NCBI RefSeq assembly: GCF_030295765.1
Contig: NZ_AP027292.1
Location: forward strand, 1,984,001 to 2,048,000
Direction of reading: 5' to 3'
DNA from: Neptuniibacter halophilus
Lineage (GTDB): Bacteria; Pseudomonadota; Gammaproteobacteria; Pseudomonadales; Balneatricaceae
Length of the DNA stretch: 64,000 bases
Shown: piece after piece, positions 1-8,799 of the stretch
Position numbering within the stretch: position 1 is the stretch's first letter
Layout: the number at the start of each line of letters is the position of its first letter
Translations under genes and position numbers: made by a program
The notes under the pieces: generated by a model
The model's database searches: none
Told to the model about the DNA's origin: nothing
Seen by the model: the letters and a program-made list of their open reading frames with translations, nothing else

Positions 1-282
1 CTGAGCGTCGATGACCGCATCATATTCAGTGCGTTGTAACTGTTGCCGGTAGCGCTGCCATTCGCCACCTCGCCAGGTCTGCAGCAGGTTTTTCCGCCAG
101 CGGCGGATGGCTACCGGAATAACTTCGCCTACCGAACTGTGCCACAAAGGAATTTCGCGGAAGTTCTCTTCGACAACCCAGTCAAATTCAATGCCGGGAA
201 TGGCTCGGGCAGCATCGGTCAGGGCTGGCAGGGTGTGGATAACATCTCCCATGGAGGAGGTTTTGACGATCAGTACCTTCAT
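1..282 (-). CDS. waaC: Lipopolysaccharide heptosyltransferase I, 5' part only
   Basis: WaaC adds the first L-glycero-D-manno-heptose to Kdo on the cytoplasmic face of the inner membrane. Only the first 94 codons lie in the window; the gene runs off the left edge with no stop. The N-terminus begins MKVLIVKTSSMGDVIHTLP, the GT9 signature for this enzyme, followed by FDWVVEE and VIPVAIRRWRK, close to E. coli WaaC from memory. Its ATG overlaps the TGA of waaF by four bases (ATGA), so the two are probably translationally coupled. The family is about 320-350 residues, so roughly two thirds is missing because of the window edge, not a mutation. Confidence 0.93.
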   Translation of the reverse strand, partial: MKVLIVKTSSMGDVIHTLPALTDAARAIPGIEFDWVVEENFREIPLWHSSVGEVIPVAIRRWRKNLLQTWRGGEWQRYRQQLQRTEYDAVIDAQ

Positions 283-1307
283 CTTTGCGGCAGCCATTTG
301 TGCAGGGATTCGAGGGCCATCTCCGGGGTGATATCGATCAGGCTCTGATGATAGCCCTGGTCCGCATCGCCCTTGCGGATTTTATGGAAGCCTTCAATCA
401 GACGGATCACTTCGGCCTGTTCGGACAACGGCGGGGTGAAATCCGGGCTGGTAGGGCCATAGAGCGCTACCAGCGGCGTATTCACTGCGGCGGCAATGTG
501 CATCAGCCCCGAGTCGTTGCTGACGGCGGCCTGACAGGCTGCGATCAGATCGATCGCCTGCGGCAGGCTGGTCTCACCCGCCAGATTGCGGCAGTGGGCG
601 CGTTGTCCGGGCTTCAGTTGGGCGATGATCTGTTCGGCTACCGGTCGATCTTTAGGTGAACCGAAAATCCAGATCTGCAGCCCCTGATCGATCAGCTTGC
701 GGGCCAGCGCTGCGTAGTGGTAATCCGGCCAGCGTTTAGCCGGGCCAAACTCGGCCCCGGGACAAAAGGCCACAGCCGCTGTGTCGTCGAGACTGAACTG
801 TGTCCGGGCAGCGGCCTGCGCTTCTGCGTCGACCCGCAACTGTGGCGGCAGAATCTCGGCACGGGACAGAGCCGGGGCGCCAGCGGGGCAGGCCAGTGCG
901 ACATAGCGCTGTACCATCAGTGGAAAGGCTTGTTTATCCAGCCGGCGCCGGTCATTCAGCAGGCCATAGCGCATTTCACCATGCCAGCCGGTTCGCAGTG
1001 GAATGTGGGCAAACCAGGGGATCAATGCAGATTTCAGTGAGTTGGGCAGAACAAAGGCCTGTTGATAGCCGGTGCTTTCCAGTTCGGCAGCAACGGCCTT
1101 ACGCACACCCCACTGCAGGCTGCCATGGCCTACAGGCATGGCGATCGCCTGATTGACTTCCGGCATCCGCGCCAGTACTGAGCGGCACCAGTCCGGTGCG
1201 AGCACATCGATTTCGCGCTCCGGGTTCTGCTGCTTCAGGTGGCGGTAGAGCGACTGGCTCATCAGCATATCGCCCACCCAGGATGGGCCGATAATCAGTG
1301 TTTTCAC
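279..1307 (-). CDS. waaF: ADP-heptose:LPS heptosyltransferase II
   Basis: A GT9 enzyme of 342 residues that adds the second heptose of the LPS inner core. The N-terminus reads VKTLIIGPSWVGDMLMSQSL, the WaaF start block. The C-terminal half has FCPGAEFGPAKRWP and SNDSGLMHIAAA, the ADP-heptose binding region. I chose the GTG at 1305-1307 because it aligns with the first residue of known WaaF proteins and has AGGA about eight bases upstream; an in-frame ATG at 1325 would add six residues. The gene lies just after the phosphoethanolamine transferase gene and overlaps waaC, forming an inner-core operon. The glnE-ilvE-waaF-waaC neighbourhood is also known in Pseudomonas. Confidence 0.95.
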   Translation of the reverse strand: MKTLIIGPSWVGDMLMSQSLYRHLKQQNPEREIDVLAPDWCRSVLARMPEVNQAIAMPVGHGSLQWGVRKAVAAELESTGYQQAFVLPNSLKSALIPWFAHIPLRTGWHGEMRYGLLNDRRRLDKQAFPLMVQRYVALACPAGAPALSRAEILPPQLRVDAEAQAAARTQFSLDDTAAVAFCPGAEFGPAKRWPDYHYAALARKLIDQGLQIWIFGSPKDRPVAEQIIAQLKPGQRAHCRNLAGETSLPQAIDLIAACQAAVSNDSGLMHIAAAVNTPLVALYGPTSPDFTPPLSEQAEVIRLIEGFHKIRKGDADQGYHQSLIDITPEMALESLHKWLPQR

Positions 1308-1340
1308 GCGATTTCCTGTTGCCATGGATAAGTCGTCATT

Positions 1341-3113
1341 CTACTGCGCTTCGGTGGTGGGGGTTAAGCGTCGTTCAAAATAATCCCGGTAGCGCTGATC
1401 CAGCTCTGCATAGGGGATGATGCTCTGGCCATCCTGCAGGGTCGCACTCTGGCGGTCAAAGTCCACATGAATATACCCGAGATCCGGGAACACCAGCACG
1501 GCGTTAGGCTCATTGTGCAGGGTCTTCATGTACGCTGAAACCACCCGCAGGCGCTCGGGATCGATCGGCTGGCGCAGACTGACCCCGTTAATTTCGGAGA
1601 TCGGTTCTATCTGCATCAGATCGAGGATGGTGGCAAATATATCTGCCTGGCTCACCGGGCTGTTAATGTTATCGGGCAGGGCGTTCAGCGCAGACTTCGG
1701 CGGGAACACCATCAGGGCATTGTGGATAACACCGGAGCTGTAACCCCGGTTGAACTGGGTTTTGTTCTTCGAGATATCCTGACCGTGGTCGCTGGAGAAG
1801 AAGACCCAGGCTTCCGGGTCATGGGCCCGTACACCTTCAACCAGCCGCTGCAGGTAGAGATCGGTGTAAAGCACGGTATTGTCGTAGGCGTTGATGTCAT
1901 TTTCATCCAGCTCTGGCAGGAACTGCTTTATGGACGCCGGTGAATGGGTGGTATAGGGGTAGTGACTGCCGTTCATCTGGGTGACCAGCATCAACGGCGC
2001 GTTATCCTGACGGGTAAAGTGTTGATCGAGGAAGGGCAGAATGCCCTCTTCCAGCACTTTGATATCGTCGGCCCCATCGGAAACCGATACCGAAGCACTG
2101 AAATCAGTGCCGCTCTGGTAAAAATCCATATCCGGGTCGACAAAGATCTGATCGACGTTACGCCACTGGAAATCCTGCGCGGTGATCAGTGCCGTGCGAT
2201 AACCCGCCGCTTTGGCGTAGTTGAACAGGGTCGGGCTGCTGTAGACCAGCCCGGCCGGATCGATCCCCTGCAGTCCGGTCAGCATATAGGGTACTGAGCT
2301 GAGGGTGCGGGTGCCGATACTCACCGCATTGCGGTACAGCAGCACTTCATTCCGGTCCATCATCTGTTGCAGCCGGGGTGTGGTCTGGCGCTCGTAGCCA
2401 TAAATGCCAAGGTGATCCAGCGTCAGGGATTCGCCGATGACATAGACAATGTTGGGTGCGTCAGCAGCGGGCGTTTGCTCAGGCACCGCAGGCTTTTCGG
2501 CCAGTTTGGTTTCAAAGGCGTGGCGTTCGATGAGACCGGGGAAAATACCCGCGTAAGCAACTGAGCTGAACTGGAATTTGCTGATCCCGTACCAACTGAA
2601 AGTCACCAGCAGGAACAATAGGCTGGCAAGGACCAGGCTGCTGCCTTTGAGCAACCAGTGTGGCCGCAGCTCCAGCCGGAACAGCAGCATCAGCAGGGGT
2701 AACTCAATCAGTAACAGCAGAAGTGGCTTAAGAATAATGGCGTTGCCGAGCCATAGTTCGAGGGTTAACAGCGGGTCTGCGGCGACAAAGCGCAGATCAA
2801 AAACCGAAACGAAACTGCCATAGACTGCAAAATAGGATTGCTGGGCGATCTGGGTGCCAAGGATAAAAAACAGAAACAGCGAGCGGATGACCCCGCTGCG
2901 GATCGGTGCCATACAGATCATCAGCAGAAACAGGCTGGCCAGACTGAAGCTGTAGTTGACCCAGAAACGTTTGCCCTCCAGATGATTCAGCAGCCAACTG
3001 AGATCGCGGACCAGTAGAAGGTCGCAGATCGCAAGCGCCATAAAAATCAGTAAAAAGAAAAGCTTAGGGGACGCTTTGCCGCGTTCCACCCAGAGTGCGA
3101 AAATGTTATTCAT
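1341..3113 (-). CDS. Phosphoethanolamine transferase, sulfatase-fold, EptC/CptA-like
   Basis: A 590-residue inner-membrane enzyme. About five hydrophobic segments fill residues 15-180, then a periplasmic alkaline-phosphatase/sulfatase-fold domain begins near 220. Metal and nucleophile motifs are visible: VYVIGESLTLDHLGIYGYER (metal Glu near 228), TRTLSSVPYML (Thr near 270 aligns with the EptA nucleophile) and FFSSDHGQD. The family moves phosphoethanolamine from phosphatidylethanolamine to LPS. Position directly upstream of waaF and waaC, on the same strand with a 33-base gap, suggests a core heptose acceptor; that is inference. An in-frame TTG at 3116 could also start the protein, but the ATG at 3113 is preferred. 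No clear ribosome site is visible. Opg-type transferase activity is the main alternative. Confidence 0.85.
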   Translation of the reverse strand: MNNIFALWVERGKASPKLFFLLIFMALAICDLLLVRDLSWLLNHLEGKRFWVNYSFSLASLFLLMICMAPIRSGVIRSLFLFFILGTQIAQQSYFAVYGSFVSVFDLRFVAADPLLTLELWLGNAIILKPLLLLLIELPLLMLLFRLELRPHWLLKGSSLVLASLLFLLVTFSWYGISKFQFSSVAYAGIFPGLIERHAFETKLAEKPAVPEQTPAADAPNIVYVIGESLTLDHLGIYGYERQTTPRLQQMMDRNEVLLYRNAVSIGTRTLSSVPYMLTGLQGIDPAGLVYSSPTLFNYAKAAGYRTALITAQDFQWRNVDQIFVDPDMDFYQSGTDFSASVSVSDGADDIKVLEEGILPFLDQHFTRQDNAPLMLVTQMNGSHYPYTTHSPASIKQFLPELDENDINAYDNTVLYTDLYLQRLVEGVRAHDPEAWVFFSSDHGQDISKNKTQFNRGYSSGVIHNALMVFPPKSALNALPDNINSPVSQADIFATILDLMQIEPISEINGVSLRQPIDPERLRVVSAYMKTLHNEPNAVLVFPDLGYIHVDFDRQSATLQDGQSIIPYAELDQRYRDYFERRLTPTTEAQ

Positions 3114-3133
3114 CAACAGACTACAACAGACTA
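3114..3133. repeat. Tandem 10-bp direct repeat at the start of the phosphoethanolamine transferase gene
   Basis: Two perfect copies of CAACAGACTA (+ strand) lie head to tail immediately before the ATG at 3113. They replace the place where a ribosome site would be expected. A change in copy number would alter the 5' leader without changing the reading frame. Confidence 0.7.
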
Positions 3134-3440
3134 CAGAGTTGGTTGGTCGCCAGGTCAGCCCGGTTTCATTGCGTGATGGTGGAGACAGACGGACGCTGAT
3201 GGCAGGGTCTTAATTAAAGCGGCTAATCATACAATGAAAGCCTGGTTAAGGGCTATACAGAACACGCCGCGGCAGGTGTGGCGCGGATTGTTGCAGCAAG
3301 AACGTGTGCAGCATTCAGGGTAATTCCAATTTGCCGGCTTCAGGATTAGAATATCAGGCCTCATATTGAGAACACCTAATCATATCGCCTCAGGCCCATG
3401 TCGGGCTGAGCAGGCACCCGGAATATTTAAGGAAGGTATC
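3134..3440. other. Divergent intergenic region between the transferase gene and ilvE
   Basis: About 300 bases between divergent genes. I see no RNA gene, no leader peptide with branched-chain codons and no convincing terminator. An in-frame ATG-less extension of ilvE to 3366 is open but has no coding character like the family. A ribosome site (AAGGAAGG) lies at about 3429-3436. Promoters for both directions must be here, but I cannot place a good -35/-10 pair. Confidence 0.5.
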
Positions 3441-4439
3441 ATGGCTACTGCATTCGGCTCCCAATTTATGCCTGAAATGTCAATCTCGTGGTTTGACGGT
3501 TCTAGCTGGAGTGCCGCTGAAGTGGTCCCGAGTGACAGCATTCAGTTACATCCGGGGGCGCACGTACTGCATTACTCCAGTACCTGCTTTGAGGGGCTGA
3601 AAGCGTTCCGCCATGAAGACGGTTCGATTAAGGTTTTTCGCATCGACCGTAACGTAGCACGTATGGCGCAAAGCGCTCGTCTGCTGGCGCTGCCGGAGCT
3701 GGACGAAGAGATGGTCAGCAAGATGATCCTCGACACCGTGAAGCGTTTCGCAGCCGATGTACCGGCACCTCCGGGCTCCATGTATATTCGCCCGACTCTG
3801 TTTGGTACTGAACCGGCGATCGGTAAAGCGGCGGCACCGTCTGAAACCGCCTGCTTCTACGTACTGCTCTCTCCGGTAGGTGACTACTTTGCCGGTGGTG
3901 ACCGTACCCTGCGCCTGCTGGTGGATGATACCGGTCTGCGCTGTGCACCCCACAATGGCATGATCAAGAGCGGCGGTAACTACGCCAGCGCTCTGCTGCC
4001 AACCATGCGGGCAAAAGAGAAGTACAGTGTTGATCAGGTACTGTTCTGCCCGAACGGTGATGTTCAGGAAACCGGTGCGGCCAACTTCCTGCTGATCGAT
4101 GGTGATGAAGTGATTACCCGTGATCTGGACGAAAGCTTCCTCCACGGTGTGACCCGTGATTCTCTGCTGACTCTGGCCCGCGATCTGGGTCTTAAGGTGT
4201 CCGAGCGTCGTCTGACCGTAGAGGAGATGCTGGAGCGTATTGCCAAACCGGGTTGCGAAGCAGCGTTGTCCGGAACCGCAGCGGTACTGGCGCCGGTGGG
4301 TACTATGATCTATCAGGATCAGGAGTATACAGTCGGTAACGGTGGTATCGGTGAAACCACTCTGAAACTGCGTAAAGCGCTGAACGATATTCAGTGGGGT
4401 AAAGCAGAAGACAAGCATGGCTGGCTGACTGACGTCTGA
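3441..4439 (+). CDS. ilvE: Branched-chain amino acid aminotransferase
   Basis: A cytoplasmic PLP enzyme of fold type IV, 332 residues, for the last step of leucine, isoleucine and valine synthesis. The PLP lysine is in GMIKSGGNYA. Other family blocks are SSTCFEGLKAFRH near the N-terminus, IRPTLFGTEP, VQETGAANF and ALSGTAAVLAPVG. It resembles the longer, BCAT-like group more than the 309-residue E. coli IlvE. The start is the ATG at 3441, preceded by AAGGAAGG at good spacing; an upstream in-frame start at 3366 would add 25 residues without family similarity. It converges on glnE across a strong terminator. ilvD lies 11 kb away in the same window. Confidence 0.95.
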   Translation: MATAFGSQFMPEMSISWFDGSSWSAAEVVPSDSIQLHPGAHVLHYSSTCFEGLKAFRHEDGSIKVFRIDRNVARMAQSARLLALPELDEEMVSKMILDTVKRFAADVPAPPGSMYIRPTLFGTEPAIGKAAAPSETACFYVLLSPVGDYFAGGDRTLRLLVDDTGLRCAPHNGMIKSGGNYASALLPTMRAKEKYSVDQVLFCPNGDVQETGAANFLLIDGDEVITRDLDESFLHGVTRDSLLTLARDLGLKVSERRLTVEEMLERIAKPGCEAALSGTAAVLAPVGTMIYQDQEYTVGNGGIGETTLKLRKALNDIQWGKAEDKHGWLTDV

Positions 4440-4460
4440 TCCGGTTTAGCGCGAAGCATA

Positions 4461-4489
4461 AAAAAGCAGGCCACTGGCCTGCTTTTTTT
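4461..4489. terminator. Bidirectional intrinsic terminator between ilvE and glnE
   Basis: A perfect hairpin AGCAGGCC-ACT-GGCCTGCT is flanked by A-runs on the left and a T-run on the right. It can serve ilvE on the + strand and glnE on the - strand. Confidence 0.9.
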
Positions 4490-4505
4490 GTATCTGTTGC
4501 ACCCC

Positions 4506-7397
4506 TCAGCAGAGGGTTTTATCCCAGATCGCTGCTACGGTTTCACGCAGTTCGCTGATCTCCGAGTCGGAAATGGTGCTGGAGCGATCCTGCAGGGTCT
4601 GGCGGTGGCCGATAGCCCGGTAGGCTTTGTAAGCTTCGCGCAGGGTCTCGGCATCCTCGCTGCTGAGCAGGTTGACGCTCTCAGCAGCATCGAGAATCCG
4701 TATGTTATCGGTAAATTCGTACAGCGCCGGGTGATTTTCCGCGTGAAGCAGGGTCAGGTACTGCACCAGAAACTCGATATCCACAATTCCGCCACGGTCA
4801 TGTTTAAGGTGGAAAACCGGGGTCTCATCGCCGCTGTTTTTACTGCCCAGATGCTGACGCATTTTTTCCCGCATCTCGGTGACTTCTTCCAGCAGCTTGG
4901 CCTGATCGCGGTGGCGGGCAAGGATCTCAGCACGAACCGCTTCAAAACGTTGCTGCAGCGCCGTGTCACCGGCGACCACCCGGGCACGCACCAGTGCCTG
5001 ATGTTCCCAGGTCCAGGCTTCTTTTTCCTGATAGTCAGCAAACGCTTTCAGAGAGCTGACCAGTAAGCCTGAATTGCCGGATGGGCGCAGGCGCATATCC
5101 ACTTCATAGAGCTGGCCGGAGGTGGTGAACGTATTCAGGATGTGAATAATTTTCTGCCCCAGGCGGGTAAAGAAGACTGAGTTGGCAATCTGTTTGTCGC
5201 CATCGGTAAACAGGTTGGGATCGGAATCGTGGATGAATACCAGATCCAGATCGGAACCGTAGGAGAGTTCAATGCCGCCCATTTTGCCATAACCGAGAAC
5301 GATAAAGTCCGGGTTACAGGCAACGCCCGCTTCCTTCTGTGGAAAGCCGTGTTTCTCTGTGAGCAGTTTCCAGGCGATCTCGACTACCGCCTGCAGGATC
5401 ACTTCGGCGGTCCAGGTCAGGTAATCACTGACCTTCATCAGCGGCAGCACGCCGGTAATCTCTGAGGCTGCCACTTTCAGTACGTGGGCGTTCTTAAAGT
5501 AGCGCAACGCGTCCATCAACTGCTCGGTGTCCTCTTCGGGAATCCGCAGCAACTGCTGGCGCAGTTCGTTATCCAGTTGTACCTTGTCCGGCGGTGAGTA
5601 GAGACTGGCCGGGTTGATCAGCTCATCCAGCAGGATCGGTTGTTTGGTCAGGTTCTCCGAGAACCAGCTTGAAGCGGAACAGAGTTTAACCAGTTGCTGC
5701 AGGGCAACCGGGTTTTCTGCCAGCAGCACCAGATAAGCGGAGCGGCGCAAAATCGCCTGAATAAGCTGCAGGACACGGGTCAGGGTCTCACTTGAATTTT
5801 CGGTGGCGGCGACCTCGTGCAGCAGTACCGGCAGTACCGCCATGAGACGTTCCTGTGCGATCTGCTGCAGCATGACGACGGTGCGCGAGCTGCGCAGTTG
5901 ATCCAGTTGCTGCCAGGCGGCAGCCGGATCATCAAAGCCGTTCTGCTCCAGCAGAGCGATCGCCTGTTCATCCTCCAGTTCATCTTTCCACAGGGAGAGC
6001 CAGACCTCATTCCGGGCAATCTGCCCGGCGTCTTCTGTCTCTTCGCAGGGGGCGATCAGGTCAGCGAAGTGCGCGCTGACATTATCGCGATGGCGTTGTA
6101 ATTCGGTGCTGAAACTTTGCCAGTCGGCAAAGCCCATGCTGAAACTGAGGCGTTGCTGCTCCAGTGGATCCTGAGGCAGCTCCTGCGTCTGTTTATCGGC
6201 CACGGCCTGAATCGCATGTTCTGCATTGCGCAGGAACTCATAGGCCAGCATCAATTCATCGGCGGCCTGTTGTGGCATGCCGACGGCTTCAGGCAGCATG
6301 GGTAATACCCTGCACAGTTCGCGCCGCTGTAACCGGCTGTCCCGCCCACCACGCAGCAACTGGAAAACCTGAACGATAAACTCCACTTCACGGATGCCGC
6401 CAGCGCCGAGTTTTACGTTTCCGCTGAGTCCCTTGCGGCGTACCTCCCGGCTGATCATCTCTTTCATCTCGCGCAGCGAGTCAAAGGCACTGAAATCGAT
6501 ATACTTGCGATAGACGAACGGGCGCAGGATCTGCATCAGTTCTTCGCCTGCTTCCCGATCCCCGGCGATCGCCCGGGCTTTGATCATGGCGTAGCGCTCC
6601 CACTCCCGGCCATGCTCCTGATAGTACCCCTCCATGGCGTCAAAGCTGATCACCAGAGGGCCGGCTGAACCAAACGGCCGCAGGCGCATATCAACCCGGA
6701 AGACAAAGCCATCGATGGTGGTGTTATCCAGAGCCTGAATCAGTTTTTTACCCAGTCGGATAAAGAAATCCTGATTGTCGAGGCACTTTTTACTGCCTTC
6801 GGTTTCGCCGTTTTCCGGGTATGCAAAAATCAGATCGATATCGGAGGAGAGGTTCAGTTCATTGGCGCCGAGCTTACCCATGCCAAGCACGACCATCTTC
6901 TGTGGCTGACGGCTGTGCCGACCGGTGGGTGTGCCCCAGCGTTCACAGGCCTGCTGATAGAGCCAGTTCATGGTCTGCTCAACACAGGCGTCGGCGAGCA
7001 GGGAGAGCTCCCGGGTGGTGTTGCGCATATCGCTGCTGCGGGTCAGGTCGCGCCAGATCAGCCGGGTTTGTTCCCGCTGCCGGAACTGGCGTACTGCTTT
7101 CTGCATGCTCTCTTCTGTATCACTTTCGGCCAGCCGTGTGGCGAGACGGGTCTGATAATCTGTCTCGTCGTAACAGCGGCTGAGATCACCGCTGCTCAGC
7201 AGGTCAGGCAGCATCCCGGAATTACGGTTGAGCTGTTCGGCCACAAAGTTACTGCCGGTCAGCACCCGACTGAGGTCATCAACCAGAGTGTCCGGAGGGT
7301 TTTCCAGACCATCCAGCACGGTCTGCAAAGCTTCCCAGTGCTTTTGCAGCAGCGGTTGCAGAGTCTCCGGAATTAAATCCATTTGTGGTTGCAGCAT
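4506..7397 (-). CDS. glnE: Bifunctional glutamine synthetase adenylyltransferase/adenylyl-removing enzyme
   Basis: GlnE attaches AMP to and removes it from glutamine synthetase under control of PII protein and glutamine. The 963-residue protein has two nucleotidyltransferase domains, as expected. The N-terminal (removal) domain carries GMGKLGANELNLSSDIDLIF near residues 172-191, and the C-terminal (transfer) domain carries GYGKMGGIELSYGSDLDLVF near 690-720. Both DxD metal pairs are intact. Length matches the E. coli protein (about 946). An AGGAGA site lies about ten bases before the ATG. The CYTH/CHAD gene sits upstream on the same strand, as ygiF-glnE does in E. coli, so an operon is likely. 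Confidence 0.97.
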   Translation of the reverse strand: MLQPQMDLIPETLQPLLQKHWEALQTVLDGLENPPDTLVDDLSRVLTGSNFVAEQLNRNSGMLPDLLSSGDLSRCYDETDYQTRLATRLAESDTEESMQKAVRQFRQREQTRLIWRDLTRSSDMRNTTRELSLLADACVEQTMNWLYQQACERWGTPTGRHSRQPQKMVVLGMGKLGANELNLSSDIDLIFAYPENGETEGSKKCLDNQDFFIRLGKKLIQALDNTTIDGFVFRVDMRLRPFGSAGPLVISFDAMEGYYQEHGREWERYAMIKARAIAGDREAGEELMQILRPFVYRKYIDFSAFDSLREMKEMISREVRRKGLSGNVKLGAGGIREVEFIVQVFQLLRGGRDSRLQRRELCRVLPMLPEAVGMPQQAADELMLAYEFLRNAEHAIQAVADKQTQELPQDPLEQQRLSFSMGFADWQSFSTELQRHRDNVSAHFADLIAPCEETEDAGQIARNEVWLSLWKDELEDEQAIALLEQNGFDDPAAAWQQLDQLRSSRTVVMLQQIAQERLMAVLPVLLHEVAATENSSETLTRVLQLIQAILRRSAYLVLLAENPVALQQLVKLCSASSWFSENLTKQPILLDELINPASLYSPPDKVQLDNELRQQLLRIPEEDTEQLMDALRYFKNAHVLKVAASEITGVLPLMKVSDYLTWTAEVILQAVVEIAWKLLTEKHGFPQKEAGVACNPDFIVLGYGKMGGIELSYGSDLDLVFIHDSDPNLFTDGDKQIANSVFFTRLGQKIIHILNTFTTSGQLYEVDMRLRPSGNSGLLVSSLKAFADYQEKEAWTWEHQALVRARVVAGDTALQQRFEAVRAEILARHRDQAKLLEEVTEMREKMRQHLGSKNSGDETPVFHLKHDRGGIVDIEFLVQYLTLLHAENHPALYEFTDNIRILDAAESVNLLSSEDAETLREAYKAYRAIGHRQTLQDRSSTISDSEISELRETVAAIWDKTLC

Positions 7398-7468
7398 GGG
7401 GCGAAATTCTCCTGAGATACAGATCTTTAAAGTCTAACAGCGCGTGCGGGGCCGGGTTGTGACACCCG

Positions 7469-8590
7469 TCACGCTTTATGCACAGGCTGTTGCGCCAGCA
7501 TCTGATGTTTACTGTTCCAGCGTTTGCGCCAGCTCTGCTCAATCAGTTGTTCCGAGATCAAGAGTGCCAGTAAACCCGGTTCTGAGGTTTGCAGCAATAC
7601 TTCCATTCGCGAATGGGCGCGTTCTGCCTGACGTTTAATCCAGCCGCTCTCCTGACTGTTACTGAGCAGCGCAGTACGGCGCCAGGCATCGATATCCCGT
7701 ATCTGACGGATCAGTTTTCCGAGCAGATGATCGATCTGACCGTCCGGCTCCGCCGGGACGATCTCGCTGAAGGATTCGTAAAAGGCACCGATATTACGCA
7801 GTGACTCGAGTGCCAGCGGAATCTGCTGCCAGTCATCATTGAATTGCCAGGCTTCAAAGTAGCGCGGCCAGAGGGCAAGTTCATTCTGCACCAGACGGCA
7901 AAAAGCGGTTTCCAGTGTGGTTTCGTCATCGAACGCTGGCAGCGAGCGCTTTACCTGATAGGCTTCGGGCTGCAGCAGACGGTAGCCTCGCTCGGCCTTG
8001 CTGATATCGCTGATATACAGCGGGACATTCCGCGCCAGTCCGAGAGCGACCTTAACCAGCTCACCGGGTTCACCTTCGAGTAACTCAAGCTCAAGCTCGC
8101 AGATCGGTTCCTCGCGTTCCGGGGTCGCTACCTGTCCCTGATCCAGCGCGATCTCCGCTTTCAGCGGCTGTCCCTGACTATCGGTGGTGTCGAGGATCCA
8201 GATGGTGCGATTGAAATCGGTACTGAATACCGGCGCGATGTTGCGTTGCAGGGTTTCGCAGTTCAGCGACTCAGGCCATTCGGCGCTGCGCAGCAGGTCA
8301 AAATCCAGCTGTGGGCGGGTCAGCAACCACTCCCATTCGTTACGGCTGTGCATCCCGGCAGCACTGCTGCCGCTGCTCTTCAGGGTCTGGATCAGTTGTT
8401 CTCCTTTGCGGCGTATACGCAGCGCGACCCGGTTCTGAGTGAGTTGCTGATCGGGGGTGTCGTAATAGGTATTGCCCAGACGCTGGCTGCCCAGTTCGCG
8501 CACTTCGGCGGAGCGGAACAGGGGTTGCAGTTTCAGCGATTCTACGTGGTGCGGGCTCAGGGTCAGTTTTAATTCTACTTCCAGTGCCAT
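7469..8590 (-). CDS. CYTH and CHAD domain protein, YgiF-type inorganic triphosphatase
   Basis: A 373-residue protein. The N-terminal CYTH domain begins MALEVELKLTLSPHH, with the ExExK signature (EVELK) of triphosphate tunnel enzymes. It continues with GNTYYDTPDQQL, VALRIRRKGEQ and ELELELLEG. The C-terminal part, from about residue 205, is helical and resembles a short CHAD domain, which binds polyphosphate in other proteins. E. coli YgiF (433 residues) has the same architecture, hydrolyses tripolyphosphate in vitro and lies next to glnE, as here. I chose the ATG at 8588-8590 because AAAGAGAG precedes it and the CYTH fold starts there. Activity here is inferred from family. A 71-base gap separates it from glnE. 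Confidence 0.88.
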   Translation of the reverse strand: MALEVELKLTLSPHHVESLKLQPLFRSAEVRELGSQRLGNTYYDTPDQQLTQNRVALRIRRKGEQLIQTLKSSGSSAAGMHSRNEWEWLLTRPQLDFDLLRSAEWPESLNCETLQRNIAPVFSTDFNRTIWILDTTDSQGQPLKAEIALDQGQVATPEREEPICELELELLEGEPGELVKVALGLARNVPLYISDISKAERGYRLLQPEAYQVKRSLPAFDDETTLETAFCRLVQNELALWPRYFEAWQFNDDWQQIPLALESLRNIGAFYESFSEIVPAEPDGQIDHLLGKLIRQIRDIDAWRRTALLSNSQESGWIKRQAERAHSRMEVLLQTSEPGLLALLISEQLIEQSWRKRWNSKHQMLAQQPVHKA

Positions 8591-8735
8591 TCTCTCTTTC
8601 TCTACTCTGGCTGAGCTTATTATGGAACCATGCAAACAGGTTGCCCGGGCACGCTGGCTTCAGCGCTTGCCGCGGATTAATGCGCAGGTTCATTATCCGG
8701 CTAGTCTACCGTAATCATGCTGAAAAAGGGCAGGC

Positions 8736-8765
8736 TTGAACCGGGTTGGATAAACCGGCGACAAT
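8736..8765 (+). promoter_or_regulatory. Candidate sigma-70 promoter for argE-argA
   Basis: TTGAAC (8736-8741) and GACAAT (8760-8765) are separated by 18 bases and lie about 35 bases before the argE start. No confident ARG box was seen. Confidence 0.35.
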
Positions 8766-8799
8766 GGGAGTGAATATCGTCATTGTCAGGAGCCTTCCC

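Noticed and set aside
3546..4418. 290-codon open frame on the - strand
   Set aside because: It lies wholly opposite ilvE, has no family features and low-complexity His/Gln/Arg-rich composition typical of antisense frames.
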